From contig CP000053.1 in the NCBI GenBank assembly GCA_000012145.1, forward strand, positions 1,054,001-1,118,000: a stretch of 64,000 bases of DNA, read 5' to 3'. A program made the position numbers and the translations under genes. Positions within the stretch are counted from its first letter, which is position 1, and each line of letters begins with the position of its first letter. The stretch is from Rickettsia felis URRWXCal2. GTDB taxonomy: Bacteria; Pseudomonadota; Alphaproteobacteria; Rickettsiales; Rickettsiaceae. Below are positions 18,080 through 28,003 of this stretch, piece after piece. The notes under the pieces were generated by a model that ran no database searches, was not told the DNA's origin, and was given only the letters and a program-made list of their open reading frames with translations.

Positions 18080-18727
18080 TCACGTAATATTATAAATATT
18101 TTTAATTAAATAGGAACTCAAGAAGAATGAAATCGGTAAAAATACTAAATTAATTCCTATCATAATAAAAATTAATTGTAAGTTATTATCTTGTAATATT
18201 AAACCTGTCATTATAATACTCGGAATTAATAACGGCATGATAAACGTACCGACAAAGTTAGCATTCTTCTTAAAATAACATTGCACGCTACCGGATAAAA
18301 CTACTAAACTACTTGATAAAACTAACATCATCCATACGCTAATAAAAAAAAATATTATCTCAAGCAAAGTTTGATCAAAAAAAACATAAATAATGGGTAA
18401 AACAAAAACCAGCCCTACCGTACTACTGATAAATATAGCAAAAAATTTAGCTAATATAATTTTTTCATAACTGACCGCCGATAACAATAATTCTAAAGTA
18501 CCGTCTTCTAAATCGGATTTGAATATAACTGAGGAAAAACCGATTAATGAAATTAATAAACAAATTACCGAAAAAATTAAACCGAATTTGTTAATATCCC
18601 TTTCACTGTTAATTAAAACAGTACTAATTATGCAAAATAAAAAAAATATAACTATATATTTAATTATATTATTAATGCGATTCTGCACTATAAATTCACG
18701 CTTAATTAATACAAATAGATTATTCAT
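18080..18727 (-). CDS. ccmB: Heme exporter protein B (CcmB)
   Basis: Membrane permease of the CcmAB transporter used in system I cytochrome c maturation. 215 residues with six hydrophobic segments; the N-terminal LIKREFIVQNR, the FKSDLEDGTLELLLSA motif and SSSLVVLSGSV resemble CcmB. No ccmA, ccmC or ccmE is adjacent, so the ccm genes are dispersed. The product would serve the heme attachment of PetC and CycM in this same window. Overlaps the end of the MnhB-like gene by 8 bases. Confidence 0.85.
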   Translation of the reverse strand: MNNLFVLIKREFIVQNRINNIIKYIVIFFLFCIISTVLINSERDINKFGLIFSVICLLISLIGFSSVIFKSDLEDGTLELLLSAVSYEKIILAKFFAIFISSTVGLVFVLPIIYVFFDQTLLEIIFFFISVWMMLVLSSSLVVLSGSVQCYFKKNANFVGTFIMPLLIPSIIMTGLILQDNNLQLIFIMIGINLVFLPISFFLSSYLIKNIYNIT

Positions 18728-19724
18728 GATTAAATAAATTATATATTAAGTACATTATTGCAGAAACCGTCAAACCTATACCAATTTCAACAATAACTAT
18801 AGCGATATGCTGAGCAAGTAGCTTATCATTGATAAAATTTGTTAGTGAATAATAATTTAAATAATTATCGTTAAAAAAGAGTGATATTGTTCCTACAATT
18901 GCATATATTGCTACACCTAAAACAGCAATAGAAATTAGCACGTTAGGAGGAAAATATCTGCTTAATTTTCGATTACCGTAAACTAAATCATAAGCAATAA
19001 GGCTAGATGCAAATATAACACCTGCTTGAAACCCACCACCCGGCGAAGACTCACCGTTAAGCTGAATATATATACTATATAAAATTATATAAGGTATTAT
19101 AAAACTAGTGATATATTTTATTATCGGATAAACTTTGAGTTTTGTCATACCGTGGAGGGGCCACGGTATGACATCCTCCTTTGAAAATATCAACAACACA
19201 GCAATTCCTGCAATTAAAATTACGCTAGTTTCACCTAAAGTATCATAAGCGCGGTAGCTTGCAAGAATAGCCGCAACAAAAGAAGGTACACCTATATCTC
19301 TAGAAGTATTTTCGAGATAATATTTACTTGAATGAATATGAATAGGAGCATTATCATCACCGTAATTCGGTAATTCTAACCCCATATAAGCAAGAGTTAC
19401 TACAAACAATAAACATATTAAACTTGCGGGAATAATATTAGTTCTCTCAATATTCTTTAAATCAGGAGGTAATTTACGTAACAAATTCAAATATACGCAT
19501 GTTGATAAGCAAGCTCCAAGTGCTGCCTCGGTCATTGCGACATCAGGAGCATCCATAATAAGATAAGATACACCGATTAATAAGCTAAATATTGACGCAG
19601 CAATAACTGCATTTAGTAAATCTTTAGCAAAAATTATTTTTATTGAGATTAAAATCAATAAAAAAGCAATTAAGTTAAGTAGGTAATTGCCGAGATCAAA
19701 ATTTAAAGCTGTTTTTACTGCCAT
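18720..19724 (-). CDS. Mrp-type Na+/H+ antiporter subunit B-like (DUF4040 plus MnhB domains)
   Basis: Subunit of a multi-subunit cation/proton antiporter. Start taken at ATG 19724; the ATG at 19748 lies inside the neighbouring palindrome. About 334 residues: an N-terminal membrane region with IIFAKDLLNAVIAASIFSLL and MDAPDVAMTEAALGAC (seen at the C-terminus of MrpA and in DUF4040 proteins), then the MnhB domain with QLNGESSPGGGFQAGVIFA. A fused MrpA-tail/MrpB arrangement. Next to an mnhG gene; other subunits (A, C, D, E, F) are not in the window. Confidence 0.8.
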   Translation of the reverse strand: MAVKTALNFDLGNYLLNLIAFLLILISIKIIFAKDLLNAVIAASIFSLLIGVSYLIMDAPDVAMTEAALGACLSTCVYLNLLRKLPPDLKNIERTNIIPASLICLLFVVTLAYMGLELPNYGDDNAPIHIHSSKYYLENTSRDIGVPSFVAAILASYRAYDTLGETSVILIAGIAVLLIFSKEDVIPWPLHGMTKLKVYPIIKYITSFIIPYIILYSIYIQLNGESSPGGGFQAGVIFASSLIAYDLVYGNRKLSRYFPPNVLISIAVLGVAIYAIVGTISLFFNDNYLNYYSLTNFINDKLLAQHIAIVIVEIGIGLTVSAIMYLIYNLFNHE

Positions 19725-19743
19725 ATGGTTATTAAAATTTAAC

Positions 19744-19840
19744 GTCATTGCGAGGAGAAACGTAGTTTCGACGTGGCAATCTTATCAAGCAGCCTGAGAT
19801 TGCTTCGTCAAATTACTTCGTAATTTTCCTCGCAATGACG
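19744..19840. repeat. Family A palindrome between the MnhB-like gene and mnhG
   Basis: GTCATTGCGAGGAGAAACG to CTCGCAATGACG. Its right arm is translated as the last codons and stop of mnhG (TVIARKITK then stop at 19813). Confidence 0.8.
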
Positions 19841-20127
19841 GTAGCTCGAATTTTCATAAATAACGATGCTTTACCGAGTGCATGGGTTGCTACTGGATTT
19901 AGTAGAAAAATCAATAAAGCCGCTAAAATTAATTTACCGGAGTTAACAATATCTGCTTCAATGCACGCAAAACCTATTAAGCAAACAGGCACTCCAAAGT
20001 TCTCAATAACACTTGCTGCATATAATTTAGTATAAAAATCAGGAAATCTAAAAAAACCGATTATCCCTGAAAATATAGCAAATAATCCAATAATTACTAA
20101 TAATATTCCGATATAGTATAGTGTCAT
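19813..20127 (-). CDS. mnhG: Mrp-type antiporter subunit G
   Basis: 104 residues, three transmembrane segments, with the MnhG pattern IGFFRFPDFYTKLYAAS, GVPVCLIGF and LLNPVATHALGKAS. Start at 20127, preceded by AAGGA; the longer frame from 20181 only adds translated palindrome. The last nine residues (TVIARKITK) and the stop come from the family A element, so the element has replaced the native C-terminus. Confidence 0.85.
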   Translation of the reverse strand: MTLYYIGILLVIIGLFAIFSGIIGFFRFPDFYTKLYAASVIENFGVPVCLIGFACIEADIVNSGKLILAALLIFLLNPVATHALGKASLFMKIRATVIARKITK

Positions 20128-20145
20128 TGTGTTTATCCTTTTTTC

Positions 20146-20241
20146 GTCATTGCGAGGAGCGAAGCGACGTGGCAATCTCATGAAATAATGCTGATTCCTG
20201 AGATTGCTTCGTCAAAACTTACAGTTTTTCCTCGCAATGAC
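20146..20241. repeat. Family A palindrome between mnhG and icd
   Basis: GTCATTGCGAGGAGCGAAG to CTCGCAATGACG; fills the gap between the icd stop and mnhG start. Confidence 0.8.
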
Positions 20242-20244
20242 GCT

Positions 20245-21696
20245 TTACTCGCCTTGAGCCAAGCTATACCCTGCCACACCATCAAACTCAAATAAATTCT
20301 CTACTTTGATAAAATCAATATTTGCTTTGCTTAAAGCTTCAAGCAACCTTGTTATATCTAAATGCTTTATTTCCGTGCCGTCTTTATTCATAAAACGACA
20401 ACACCAATGATCGGAAATAGTTTCAAACCTTGTATCACGAGGCCATAATTTTAGCCCTTTGGACGAGATTGTTTTTAGCTCAATATTACCAAGATCAAGC
20501 TTATTAATTTTATCAGCTATATCGTGAGCGGAAGATATATTCATATTCACAAATATATCCGTACCTACCAATTTCTTAACTTCGTTAGTATCAATTTTAT
20601 AATCTATATTACTTTCTTGTTTCTCGGCAATCAACGGATAATCTGCTTTAGGTAGCTTTGTCGGTATCTGTCCTAATCTTTTCGTTACTTCTTCAGCAAA
20701 TTCTTTTGTACCAACTTTTTTACTAGAATTCTGCTCATTATATATATCGGCTGTATGAACTCCATCCTCTATAGTTTTTTTCCAAGCATTTTCGATTAAA
20801 CTAGCAATATCACCTTGCCCTATATGTACAAGCATCATTATAGCAGCATTTAGAAGCCCTGACGGATTTGCGATATCTTTGCCGGCAATATCGGGAGCAC
20901 TTCCATGTACCGCTTCAAACATAGCATAATGTTGTCCGATATTTGCAGAACCGGCGAGTCCTACCGACCCTGAAATCTCGGCAGCTACATCGGATATGAT
21001 ATCACCGTATAAATTAGAAGTTACGATAACGTCAAATATTTCAGGTTTGGTTGCAAGCCTTGCAGTCCCGATATCGATAATATAATGCTCATTATTAATT
21101 TGCGGATATTCTTTTGCAATCTCATTAAATATTTTATGAAAAACCCCATCGGAAAATTTCATAATATTATCTTTGCTTAAGCACGTGACTTTTTTGCGGT
21201 TATTTTTTACCGCATATTCAAAAGCATATCTAATAATTTTTTCACAACCCGTATGACTTATCAACTTTATTGATTCATACATATTATGCGTTTGTCGGTA
21301 TTCTATACCTGCGTATAAATCTTCCTCATTCTCACGTATGATAGTGAGGTTCAGATGCGGATGTAATGTCATAGTAAAAGGATGAAACGAAACAGAAGGA
21401 CGAATATTAGCAAAAAGCTGTAATGTTTTACGAATCGTGACGTTTAAACTTTTATATCCTCCACCTTGCGGAGTAGTAATCGGGGCTTTAAGTATAATAC
21501 CGGTACGTTGTATTGATTCCCAACTTTCTTCACTTATGCCTGAAGTATAATGCTTCTTGTAAAGCTTTTCACCTACTTCAATGGTTTCTAAGCGAATACG
21601 AGCCTCGGCTTTACGTAATATATAAAGCACTGCCTCCATTATTTCAGGACCTATACCGTCCCCGTATGCAATTGTAATCGGTGTAAATTCTGCCAT
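20245..21696 (-). CDS. icd: Isocitrate dehydrogenase
   Basis: TCA-cycle enzyme converting isocitrate to 2-oxoglutarate. Start at ATG 21696 (MAEFTPITIAYGDGIGPE); eight upstream codons are dropped. 483 residues, longer than typical ~330-420 residue forms owing to a C-terminal extension of about 140 residues, as is usual for rickettsial Icd. Motifs: SLNVTIRKTLQLFANIRPS, TIIRENEEDLYAGIE, IVTSNLYGDIISDVAAEISG (metal-binding Asp) and AMFEAVHGSAPDIAGKDIAN. Confidence 0.95.
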   Translation of the reverse strand: MAEFTPITIAYGDGIGPEIMEAVLYILRKAEARIRLETIEVGEKLYKKHYTSGISEESWESIQRTGIILKAPITTPQGGGYKSLNVTIRKTLQLFANIRPSVSFHPFTMTLHPHLNLTIIRENEEDLYAGIEYRQTHNMYESIKLISHTGCEKIIRYAFEYAVKNNRKKVTCLSKDNIMKFSDGVFHKIFNEIAKEYPQINNEHYIIDIGTARLATKPEIFDVIVTSNLYGDIISDVAAEISGSVGLAGSANIGQHYAMFEAVHGSAPDIAGKDIANPSGLLNAAIMMLVHIGQGDIASLIENAWKKTIEDGVHTADIYNEQNSSKKVGTKEFAEEVTKRLGQIPTKLPKADYPLIAEKQESNIDYKIDTNEVKKLVGTDIFVNMNISSAHDIADKINKLDLGNIELKTISSKGLKLWPRDTRFETISDHWCCRFMNKDGTEIKHLDITRLLEALSKANIDFIKVENLFEFDGVAGYSLAQGE

Positions 21697-21750
21697 ATAA
21701 TACTCTCTTGTTAAGTACATAGTGTTGTTTTTTCATGGATCGATTTATCC

Positions 21751-21845
21751 GTCATTGCGAGCGACTAAAAGGAGCGTGGCAATCTCATGAAATAATATTC
21801 CTAAGATTGCTTCGTCAAAACTTGCAGTTTTTCCTCGCAATGACG
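21751..21845. repeat. Family A palindrome upstream of icd
   Basis: GTCATTGCGAGCGACTAAAAGG to CTCGCAATGACG; this uninterrupted copy shows what the interrupted element at 4170 looked like before its insertion. Confidence 0.8.
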
Positions 21846-21862
21846 ATTTGAGTATAACACTA

Positions 21863-22411
21863 TCAATAGTTTATCGTTACTTCCTTTAATCTCTCATTCA
21901 ACATAAAAGTCACTTCGGAAGTTATATTCAAATTATTTTTGGCATATAATACTTGAGCACTTGGAATTACCAAATTAAGGTTATATTTCTCTGCAAGTTC
22001 ACTAATTATTGTAATAGTTGTTTCGTGGACTCTACTCATAGCCTCAGCGTGTGCTTGTTCAAGCTTCGTTTTCTTAATCTGAATTTCTTTTCTAACGTGG
22101 CTAACTTTTGCATTAAATTCGTTTACTTTATGCTCAAATTCGGTTTCACTTAAATTAGAACGCTCATTTAATAATTTCTCTTCCAGCGGTTTAAATTCTG
22201 CTTCTTTTGCAGCAATATCCTCTTGGATTCTATGATTAAGCTTTTCGATTTTATTACGCAAATCTTTTATAGCAATCGAACCTTCCAATATAGATTGTAC
22301 ATCAGCAACAGCTACTCTAACTTTGAAATTATCTTCTTTAATCGGCATATTTTGTGCTTTTGCTATTACTGAGAAATTTATTATGAATATACATAATATT
22401 CGGTATATCAT
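21863..22411 (-). CDS. OmpH/Skp-like periplasmic chaperone
   Basis: 182 residues with an N-terminal signal peptide (MIYRILCIFIINFSVIAKA), the VAVADVQSILEGS strand typical of Skp, then a long charged coiled-coil pair (LRNKIEKLNHRIQEDIAAKE, KKTKLEQAHAEAMSRVHE) that forms the tentacles holding unfolded outer-membrane proteins, and a closing strand (LNLVIPSAQVLYA). Length and layout match Skp. Confidence 0.85.
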   Translation of the reverse strand: MIYRILCIFIINFSVIAKAQNMPIKEDNFKVRVAVADVQSILEGSIAIKDLRNKIEKLNHRIQEDIAAKEAEFKPLEEKLLNERSNLSETEFEHKVNEFNAKVSHVRKEIQIKKTKLEQAHAEAMSRVHETTITIISELAEKYNLNLVIPSAQVLYAKNNLNITSEVTFMLNERLKEVTINY

Positions 22412-22449
22412 CTTTGATCCTTTTAGATTAAACGGCGTCGGCTACTTTC

Positions 22450-22542
22450 GTCATTGCGAGAAGACGCCATAGGCGTCGACGAAGCAATCTCAGGAATTTT
22501 GCCTGAGATTGCCACGCTCACTAACGTTCGCTCGCAATGACG
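22450..22542. repeat. Family A palindrome upstream of skp
   Basis: GTCATTGCGAGAAGACGCC to CTCGCAATGACG. Confidence 0.8.
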
Positions 22543-22571
22543 TCTCCTATTAATTCTCAGAATAAATAACA

Positions 22572-23370
22572 TCAGGTGATTTGTCTATCATTAAAAACTT
22601 GAACACCTAACGTTGGCACATTCCCCTCTCCCGATGGTGTATACTCCTCACCATCTGAATAATAAGGGTCAAACGGAATAGTTTTTATTATCTCTTGCCT
22701 TACATCTTCTTCACTAAGAAGATGTTCAGTATCAAGACGATTTAACTCAACATAGATTTCATGCTGTTCATTAAATTTATATAAAAAATTAAAAGCTTTC
22801 TGAATATATTCCTTGTCATCTTTCTTAGCCCAAACTGCTGTAATATCTTTTGCAGCTTTGATATGCTTTTCATCATCATCCATAAAAAATACATTTGCTT
22901 TATTAGTTATTCCGGTATTATTCATTATTTCTCTTATATATTCTTTTTTAGTACAATTTTGTATTTCTTGAAAATTATTAGAAGGTAAACCTGATTTTAT
23001 ATGTATATTTTTTACTATTTCTTTGTCTAATAATTGCTCTAATGCATATTTTACGGCATTGGGATAATCATTAAACGATGCTATAGCTATTTTATGACCG
23101 GATGATATGATGTTTTTAAAAAGACGTACTAATTGCTCTTCATTTTTCCAACCTAATTTATCATTATCTAGGAATACCTCCATCAGCTCTATAGAAAATT
23201 TTTGCTCAAGCCTAGCTTTTTCTTTATCACGTTCGTCATATGAACTAAAACGGCTATTTTGTATATTACGTGCTATTGCCTCCTAGCTTCTCCCCGATAT
23301 AATTATGCGAATGTCCTTTAACCAATGTCCCGTCAAAATCAAATATAAATAAAGCTGTATTATCGTTCAT
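22572..23370 (-). pseudogene. HAD-like phosphatase family gene, frameshifted near its start
   Basis: The start is ATG 23370 (MNDNTALFIFDFDGTLVKGH), carrying HAD motif I (DFDGT). It breaks after GEKLGG at about 23281; the remainder continues in another frame (AIARNIQNSRFSSYDERDK...) to 22572. The main part has motif-II-like KIAIASFND and motif-IV-like VFFMDDDEKHIKAAKD. A one-base shift in GGAGGC explains the break. Without it the protein would be about 265 residues. The free frame from 23183 lacks motif I, so it should be inactive. Substrate unknown. Confidence 0.75.
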
Positions 23371-23517
23371 TAATTTCTCTTATTTTAAAGTTTAAAAATT
23401 CTTAGTAATTTTTATTTTGTAGTTAAATCAGTTAGTTTTTCAAGAACTTTATTCCAATTTTTGGTATTTTAGTGTATAATACGGAAAACTATTGTAAACT
23501 TGAGAGAATTTTTAAAG

Positions 23518-25347
23518 ATGACATCTATTCGTAATATAGCAATTATTGCCCACGTTGATCATGGGAAAACTACGCTTGTTGATAACATGCTTAAACAAAG
23601 CGGAACATTTAGAGCTAACCAAGCAGTAGCCGAGCGTGCTATGGACTCTAACGACCTTGAGCGTGAGCGTGGAATAACAATACTAGCCAAATGCACTGCT
23701 CTTATGTGGAACGATATCCGTATTAATATCGTTGATACACCTGGACATGCTGATTTTGGCGGTGAAGTAGAACGCATATTAAGCATGGTTGACGGTGTTG
23801 TGTTACTTGTCGACGCATCGGAAGGGCCAATGCCGCAAACAAAATTCGTGCTTTCTAAAGCCTTAAACCTCGGCTTAAAACCTATCGTTGTTATTAATAA
23901 AATCGATAGAGACGACCAAAGAATTAAAAAAGTTATCGACGAAGTATTCGAGCTATTTGTGGCACTCGAGGCAAATAACGATCAGCTTGATTTCCCTATA
24001 GTTTACGCATCAGGTAGAGCAGGTAGAGCCTCTTTAAACTTTGATGATAAAATTAATCCTTTAGATAATTTAGCAGATGATTTAGCTCCACTTTTCGACC
24101 TAATAGTAAAACATGTACCAAAACCCGCAGCTGACGATAAAGCACCGTTTTCTATGCTTGTTACTACTAGAGAATATAATTCTTTCTTCGGTAGGGTTTT
24201 AACGGGACGTGTACAAAGCGGCACTGTTAAAATCAATCAAAACGTAAAAGTATTAAATCGTGAGAATAAAGTACTTGAAACCGGACGTATCACTAAAATA
24301 TTAGCATTTAGAGGTTTAGAGAGAATCGCTATAGATGAGGCTACAGCCGGCGATATTATTGCCGTAGCAGGCGTTGAAAACGCCAACGTTGCCGATACTA
24401 TTTGTTCACCTGAAGTAACCGAAGCTGTACCGTCTCTACCTATTGACCCCCCAACTTTATCCATGACCTTTAGCGTTAATGACTCACCGCTTGCAGGAAG
24501 TGAAGGGACAAAAGTTACATCGAGCTTGATTGGAGCTAGGTTAATGCGTGAGCTTGAGAGTAACGTCGCACTAAAAGTTACCGAAGCTGCTGAAAAAAAT
24601 GCTTTCCAAGTTGCAGGACGAGGAGAATTACAGCTTGGTATCTTAATCGAAACTATGCGTCGTGAAGGGTTTGAGTTATCTATCAGTAGACCCGAAGTAT
24701 TATTCCAAACCGATGGGAAAGGTAATAAACAAGAACCGATGGAAGAAATCCAAGTTGACGTTGATGATGATTATGTCGGGGTGGTCGTAAAATCTTTAGC
24801 ACTTAGAAAAGCCGAAATGACTGATATGAGACCGTCAGGCGGCGGTAAAAGCCGTGTTACGTTCATTGGACCGTCTAGAGGGTTAATCGGCTATCACAGC
24901 CAGTTTTTAACCGAAACTCGAGGTACGGGGATTATGAACCGTATTTTCCACGGATATGCTGATTATAAAGGAGCTATCGAGGGAAGACGCAACGGCGTAC
25001 TTATCTCTAACGGTGACGGGGCAGCAGTTGCATATGCTCTATGGAATCTAGAGGAAAGAGGAAAAATGTTTATAAATCCTAGCGATAAAGTATATAGAGG
25101 TATGATTATCGGCGAACATAATCGTGATAATAATTTAGAGGTCAACCCGCTAAAAGCGAAGCAACTGAGCAATGTTAGAGCATCAGGTAAAGATGAAGCT
25201 ATAAGACTAACGCCGCCGATGCTTTTAACTCTAGAGCAGGCAATCAGCTATATACAGGATGACGAGCGAGTTGAAGTAACACCGAAATCTATTCGTCTGC
25301 GTAAGGCTCTACTTGACCCTAACGACCGTAAAAGAGCTACGAAGTAG
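23518..25347 (+). CDS. typA: Translational GTPase TypA/BipA
   Basis: Ribosome-binding GTPase involved in stress adaptation and 50S assembly. Start taken at ATG 23518 ([20 protein letters not shown]); the TTG at 23500 adds six poorly fitting codons. 609 residues with P-loop [24 protein letters not shown], and the family C-terminal region [26 protein letters not shown] lies at 23475-23480 as a possible -10. Confidence 0.96.
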   Translation: MTSIRNIAIIAHVDHGKTTLVDNMLKQSGTFRANQAVAERAMDSNDLERERGITILAKCTALMWNDIRINIVDTPGHADFGGEVERILSMVDGVVLLVDASEGPMPQTKFVLSKALNLGLKPIVVINKIDRDDQRIKKVIDEVFELFVALEANNDQLDFPIVYASGRAGRASLNFDDKINPLDNLADDLAPLFDLIVKHVPKPAADDKAPFSMLVTTREYNSFFGRVLTGRVQSGTVKINQNVKVLNRENKVLETGRITKILAFRGLERIAIDEATAGDIIAVAGVENANVADTICSPEVTEAVPSLPIDPPTLSMTFSVNDSPLAGSEGTKVTSSLIGARLMRELESNVALKVTEAAEKNAFQVAGRGELQLGILIETMRREGFELSISRPEVLFQTDGKGNKQEPMEEIQVDVDDDYVGVVVKSLALRKAEMTDMRPSGGGKSRVTFIGPSRGLIGYHSQFLTETRGTGIMNRIFHGYADYKGAIEGRRNGVLISNGDGAAVAYALWNLEERGKMFINPSDKVYRGMIIGEHNRDNNLEVNPLKAKQLSNVRASGKDEAIRLTPPMLLTLEQAISYIQDDERVEVTPKSIRLRKALLDPNDRKRATK

Positions 25348-25394
25348 AAAGACATTACTAGTTAAAAATGTAACCTTGTTGCAGCGATCCTACT

Positions 25395-25700
25395 GTCATT
25401 CCCGCGAAAGCGGGAATCTAGAAAAAATAGCCTTAATATTGATACAAACATTATATATTTGATAAAATAAACCTAAAAAAACTAGTTTTTTATAGGTTTT
25501 ACTGGATCCCCGCTTTCGCGAGGAGGCATTGTTGCATAGACCGGTAAAACCTACTGTGTCACCCCGTGGCTTGACCACGGGGTCCATAAAAACAATAAAA
25601 AATACTAATAATTTTAGTATTTTTAACTAGATCTCGTGGTCAAGCCACGGGATGACAGAGGTGAAATTGATGCACGCTGGCAATGCCTCGCGGGGATGAC
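25395..25700. repeat. Nested repeat: TIR unit with family C core inside a family B palindrome
   Basis: Family B starts at 25395 (GTCATTCCCGCGAAAGCGGG) and ends at 25700. Inside its right arm, 25524-25688 is a 165-bp unit beginning AGGCATTGTTGCATAG and ending GGCAATGCCT. It is flanked by CGCGAGG (25517-25523) and CGCGGGG (25689-25695), a 7-bp duplication with one difference. Its core is a family C palindrome (GTCACCCCGTGG to CCACGGGATGAC). Confidence 0.82.
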
Positions 25701-25710
25701 ATAAATATCC

Positions 25711-26691
25711 CTAAACACTATAATAACAAACCTTTTTAACGGCTTCTATTACATCACTCTCGCTCGGCAGAGCTAATTTTTCTAAATTAACGGCAAAAGG
25801 AAGCGGTACGTCTTTACCGCTGACAATCTCTATCGGTGCATCTAAATAATCAAATGCTTCTTTCATAACAATAGAGGCTATACTTGCTCCAACGCCGGCA
25901 AAAAACCAACCTTCTTCTACTATAACTAAACGATTAGTTTTTTTTACTGATTCTATTATTGTATCCGTATCAAGCGGTTTAATAGTGCGAAGATCAATAA
26001 CCTCACAATCAATATTATCATTCTGCAAAACATTTGCAGCATCTAGGGCAAGTTTTACTTGAATCGAGAAAGTTACTATAGTGACACTACTACCTTCTCT
26101 TAAAATTTTTGCCTGACCAAAAGGTATAGGTTCAATTGTTTCCGGTACGTCAAAACTATGACCGTATAAAATTTCATTTTCTAAAAAAATAACGGGATTA
26201 TCGTCCCTAATAGCCGTAAGCATAAGTCCTTTATGATCTTCGGCACTATAAGGGGCTACTACTTTTAACCCTGGGACATGAGAATAACAAGCTGTATAAT
26301 TTTGGCTATGTTGTGCTGCTACTCTACTTGCCGCTCCGTTTGGTCCTCTAAATACTATCGGACATTTGGCCTGCCCACCTGACATGTAATGCGTTTTTGC
26401 AGCTGAATTTACTATATGATCAAAAGCTTGCATAGCAAAGTTAAAGGTCATAAACTCCACAATCGGACGAAGTCCTGCAAAAGCTGCTCCAACTGCAAGC
26501 CCTGCAAAACCATATTCCGTTATCGGTGTATCAATTACCCTCTTAGGACCAAACTGCTCTAGTAATCCTTGAGTTACCTTATAAGCTCCTTGATATTCTG
26601 CAACTTCTTCACCCATGACAAAAACTTTGTCGTCCCTTATCATCTCTTCTTGCATCGCATCACGCAATGCTTCACGTACCGTTATTTGCAT
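25711..26691 (-). CDS. pdhB: Pyruvate dehydrogenase E1 component, beta subunit
   Basis: Thiamine-diphosphate enzyme subunit of the pyruvate dehydrogenase complex. 326 residues: [48 protein letters not shown], the K+/ThDP-region [14 protein letters not shown] and C-terminal [14 protein letters not shown]. Lies downstream of pdhA on the same strand, with a family A palindrome in the 134-base gap. Confidence 0.97.
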   Translation of the reverse strand: MQITVREALRDAMQEEMIRDDKVFVMGEEVAEYQGAYKVTQGLLEQFGPKRVIDTPITEYGFAGLAVGAAFAGLRPIVEFMTFNFAMQAFDHIVNSAAKTHYMSGGQAKCPIVFRGPNGAASRVAAQHSQNYTACYSHVPGLKVVAPYSAEDHKGLMLTAIRDDNPVIFLENEILYGHSFDVPETIEPIPFGQAKILREGSSVTIVTFSIQVKLALDAANVLQNDNIDCEVIDLRTIKPLDTDTIIESVKKTNRLVIVEEGWFFAGVGASIASIVMKEAFDYLDAPIEIVSGKDVPLPFAVNLEKLALPSESDVIEAVKKVCYYSV

Positions 26692-26720
26692 TTTTCTTTT
26701 TTATTTTGATTAAATTAATC

Positions 26721-26812
26721 GTCATTGCGAGTAGCCGTAGGCTGTGCGGCAATCTCATGAAATAATAACAAATTCCTGAGATTGCCACGTCGCTTTGCTC
26801 CTCGCAATGACG
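26721..26812. repeat. Family A palindrome between pdhA and pdhB
   Basis: GTCATTGCGAGTAGCCGTAGG to CTCGCAATGACG, sitting inside the pdhA-pdhB operon and predicted to fold as a hairpin in the mRNA. Confidence 0.8.
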
Positions 26813-26825
26813 TTTTTTTTAAGCC

Positions 26826-27806
26826 TTAACAATACACCTCAGTATACAACTCCCCCTCATCAGGCAGTGGTGAGTTTTCTGAAAATTTTACTGCTTCTTT
26901 CACAATTTCTTTTACCGACTGTTCTATTTCTTTTAAATCTGCTTCGGTTGCATATTTATTATCGAGTATCGTTTTTCTTATTATCACTAGCGGATCACGT
27001 TCTTTATATTGCTCAACTTCTTCTTTACTACGATATTTTGCCGGATCGGACATCGAATGCCCACGATAACGATAAGTTTTTACCTCCAATATTAACGGAA
27101 AGCTATTTTCTCTAACATACTCGGCTGCTTGTTTAGCTCCATTATACATTTCTTCAAAATCCATACCGTCTAGCTGAAATCCTTTAATTCCAAACGATTC
27201 CCCTTTCTTATATAAATCACGCATAAAGGTAGAACGTGCTACAGACGTCCCCATCGAATATTCGTTATTTTCAATAATATAAACTACAGGTAAACCCCAT
27301 AAAGCAGCCATATTAAAGGCTTCATATACTTGACCTTGATTAACCGCACCGTCACCTAAAAAAGTAAAGCAAATATTATTCGTGCCGTTATATTTTTCAG
27401 CAAAAGCAAGCCCTGTGCCTATAGGTACTTGAGCTCCGACTATACCGTGTCCACCGTAAAATTTGTTCGGTATGTCAAATAAATGCATCGAACCACCCTT
27501 ACCTTTCGAGCAGCCTGTAGCTCGCCCCATAAGCTCGGCAAGAACATATTTAGGCTCTGTTCCCGCTAAAATAATATGAGCATGGTCACGATAGCTAGTA
27601 ATTGTACTATCTCCTTTTTGTTTGACCGTATCTACCGCAGAAATTACTGCTTCTTGTCCTATATATAAATGACAAAAACCGCCTATTTCTCCCATACCGT
27701 ATAACTGCCCACATTTCTCTTCAAAACGACGCAGTAGTAGCATATCTTTAAAGCTTTTTATATATTCTTCCTTTGTCGGCTTATATTTTTTTGGTTTAAT
27801 ATCCAC
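26826..27806 (-). CDS. pdhA: Pyruvate dehydrogenase E1 component, alpha subunit
   Basis: 326 residues with the ThDP-binding signature GDGAVNQGQVYEAFNMAALW and the NNEYSMGTS motif, plus YRYRGHSMSDPAKYRS, the phosphorylation-loop region of E1 alpha. Upstream partner of pdhB. Confidence 0.97.
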   Translation of the reverse strand: MDIKPKKYKPTKEEYIKSFKDMLLLRRFEEKCGQLYGMGEIGGFCHLYIGQEAVISAVDTVKQKGDSTITSYRDHAHIILAGTEPKYVLAELMGRATGCSKGKGGSMHLFDIPNKFYGGHGIVGAQVPIGTGLAFAEKYNGTNNICFTFLGDGAVNQGQVYEAFNMAALWGLPVVYIIENNEYSMGTSVARSTFMRDLYKKGESFGIKGFQLDGMDFEEMYNGAKQAAEYVRENSFPLILEVKTYRYRGHSMSDPAKYRSKEEVEQYKERDPLVIIRKTILDNKYATEADLKEIEQSVKEIVKEAVKFSENSPLPDEGELYTEVYC

Positions 27807-27830
27807 TAATTACTCCTTATAATCTTAAAC

Positions 27831-28003
27831 GTCATTACGAGAAAGTGTTGCCCGTATGAATACCAAAGCCGTCATTGCGAGGAGCGAAGCGACGCGGCAA
27901 TCTCAGGCATTTATCTTACTTCATGAGATTGCCGTGTCGATGCTACGCATCTCCTCGCAATGACGATTCAGTATCCACGCACTAACGTTCGCTCGCAATG
28001 ACG
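27831..28003. repeat. Compound family A palindrome upstream of pdhA
   Basis: Two left arms (GTCATTACGAG at 27831 and GTCATTGCGAGG near 27871) and two right arms (CTCGCAATGACG near 27964 and at 28003), with a partial unit (CCCGTATG, TATCCACGC) between them. The outermost right arm forms the last codons of xthA. Confidence 0.75.

Noticed and set aside
18519-18737. 72-codon plus-strand ORF across ccmB
   Set aside because: Antisense shadow of ccmB without a ribosome site.
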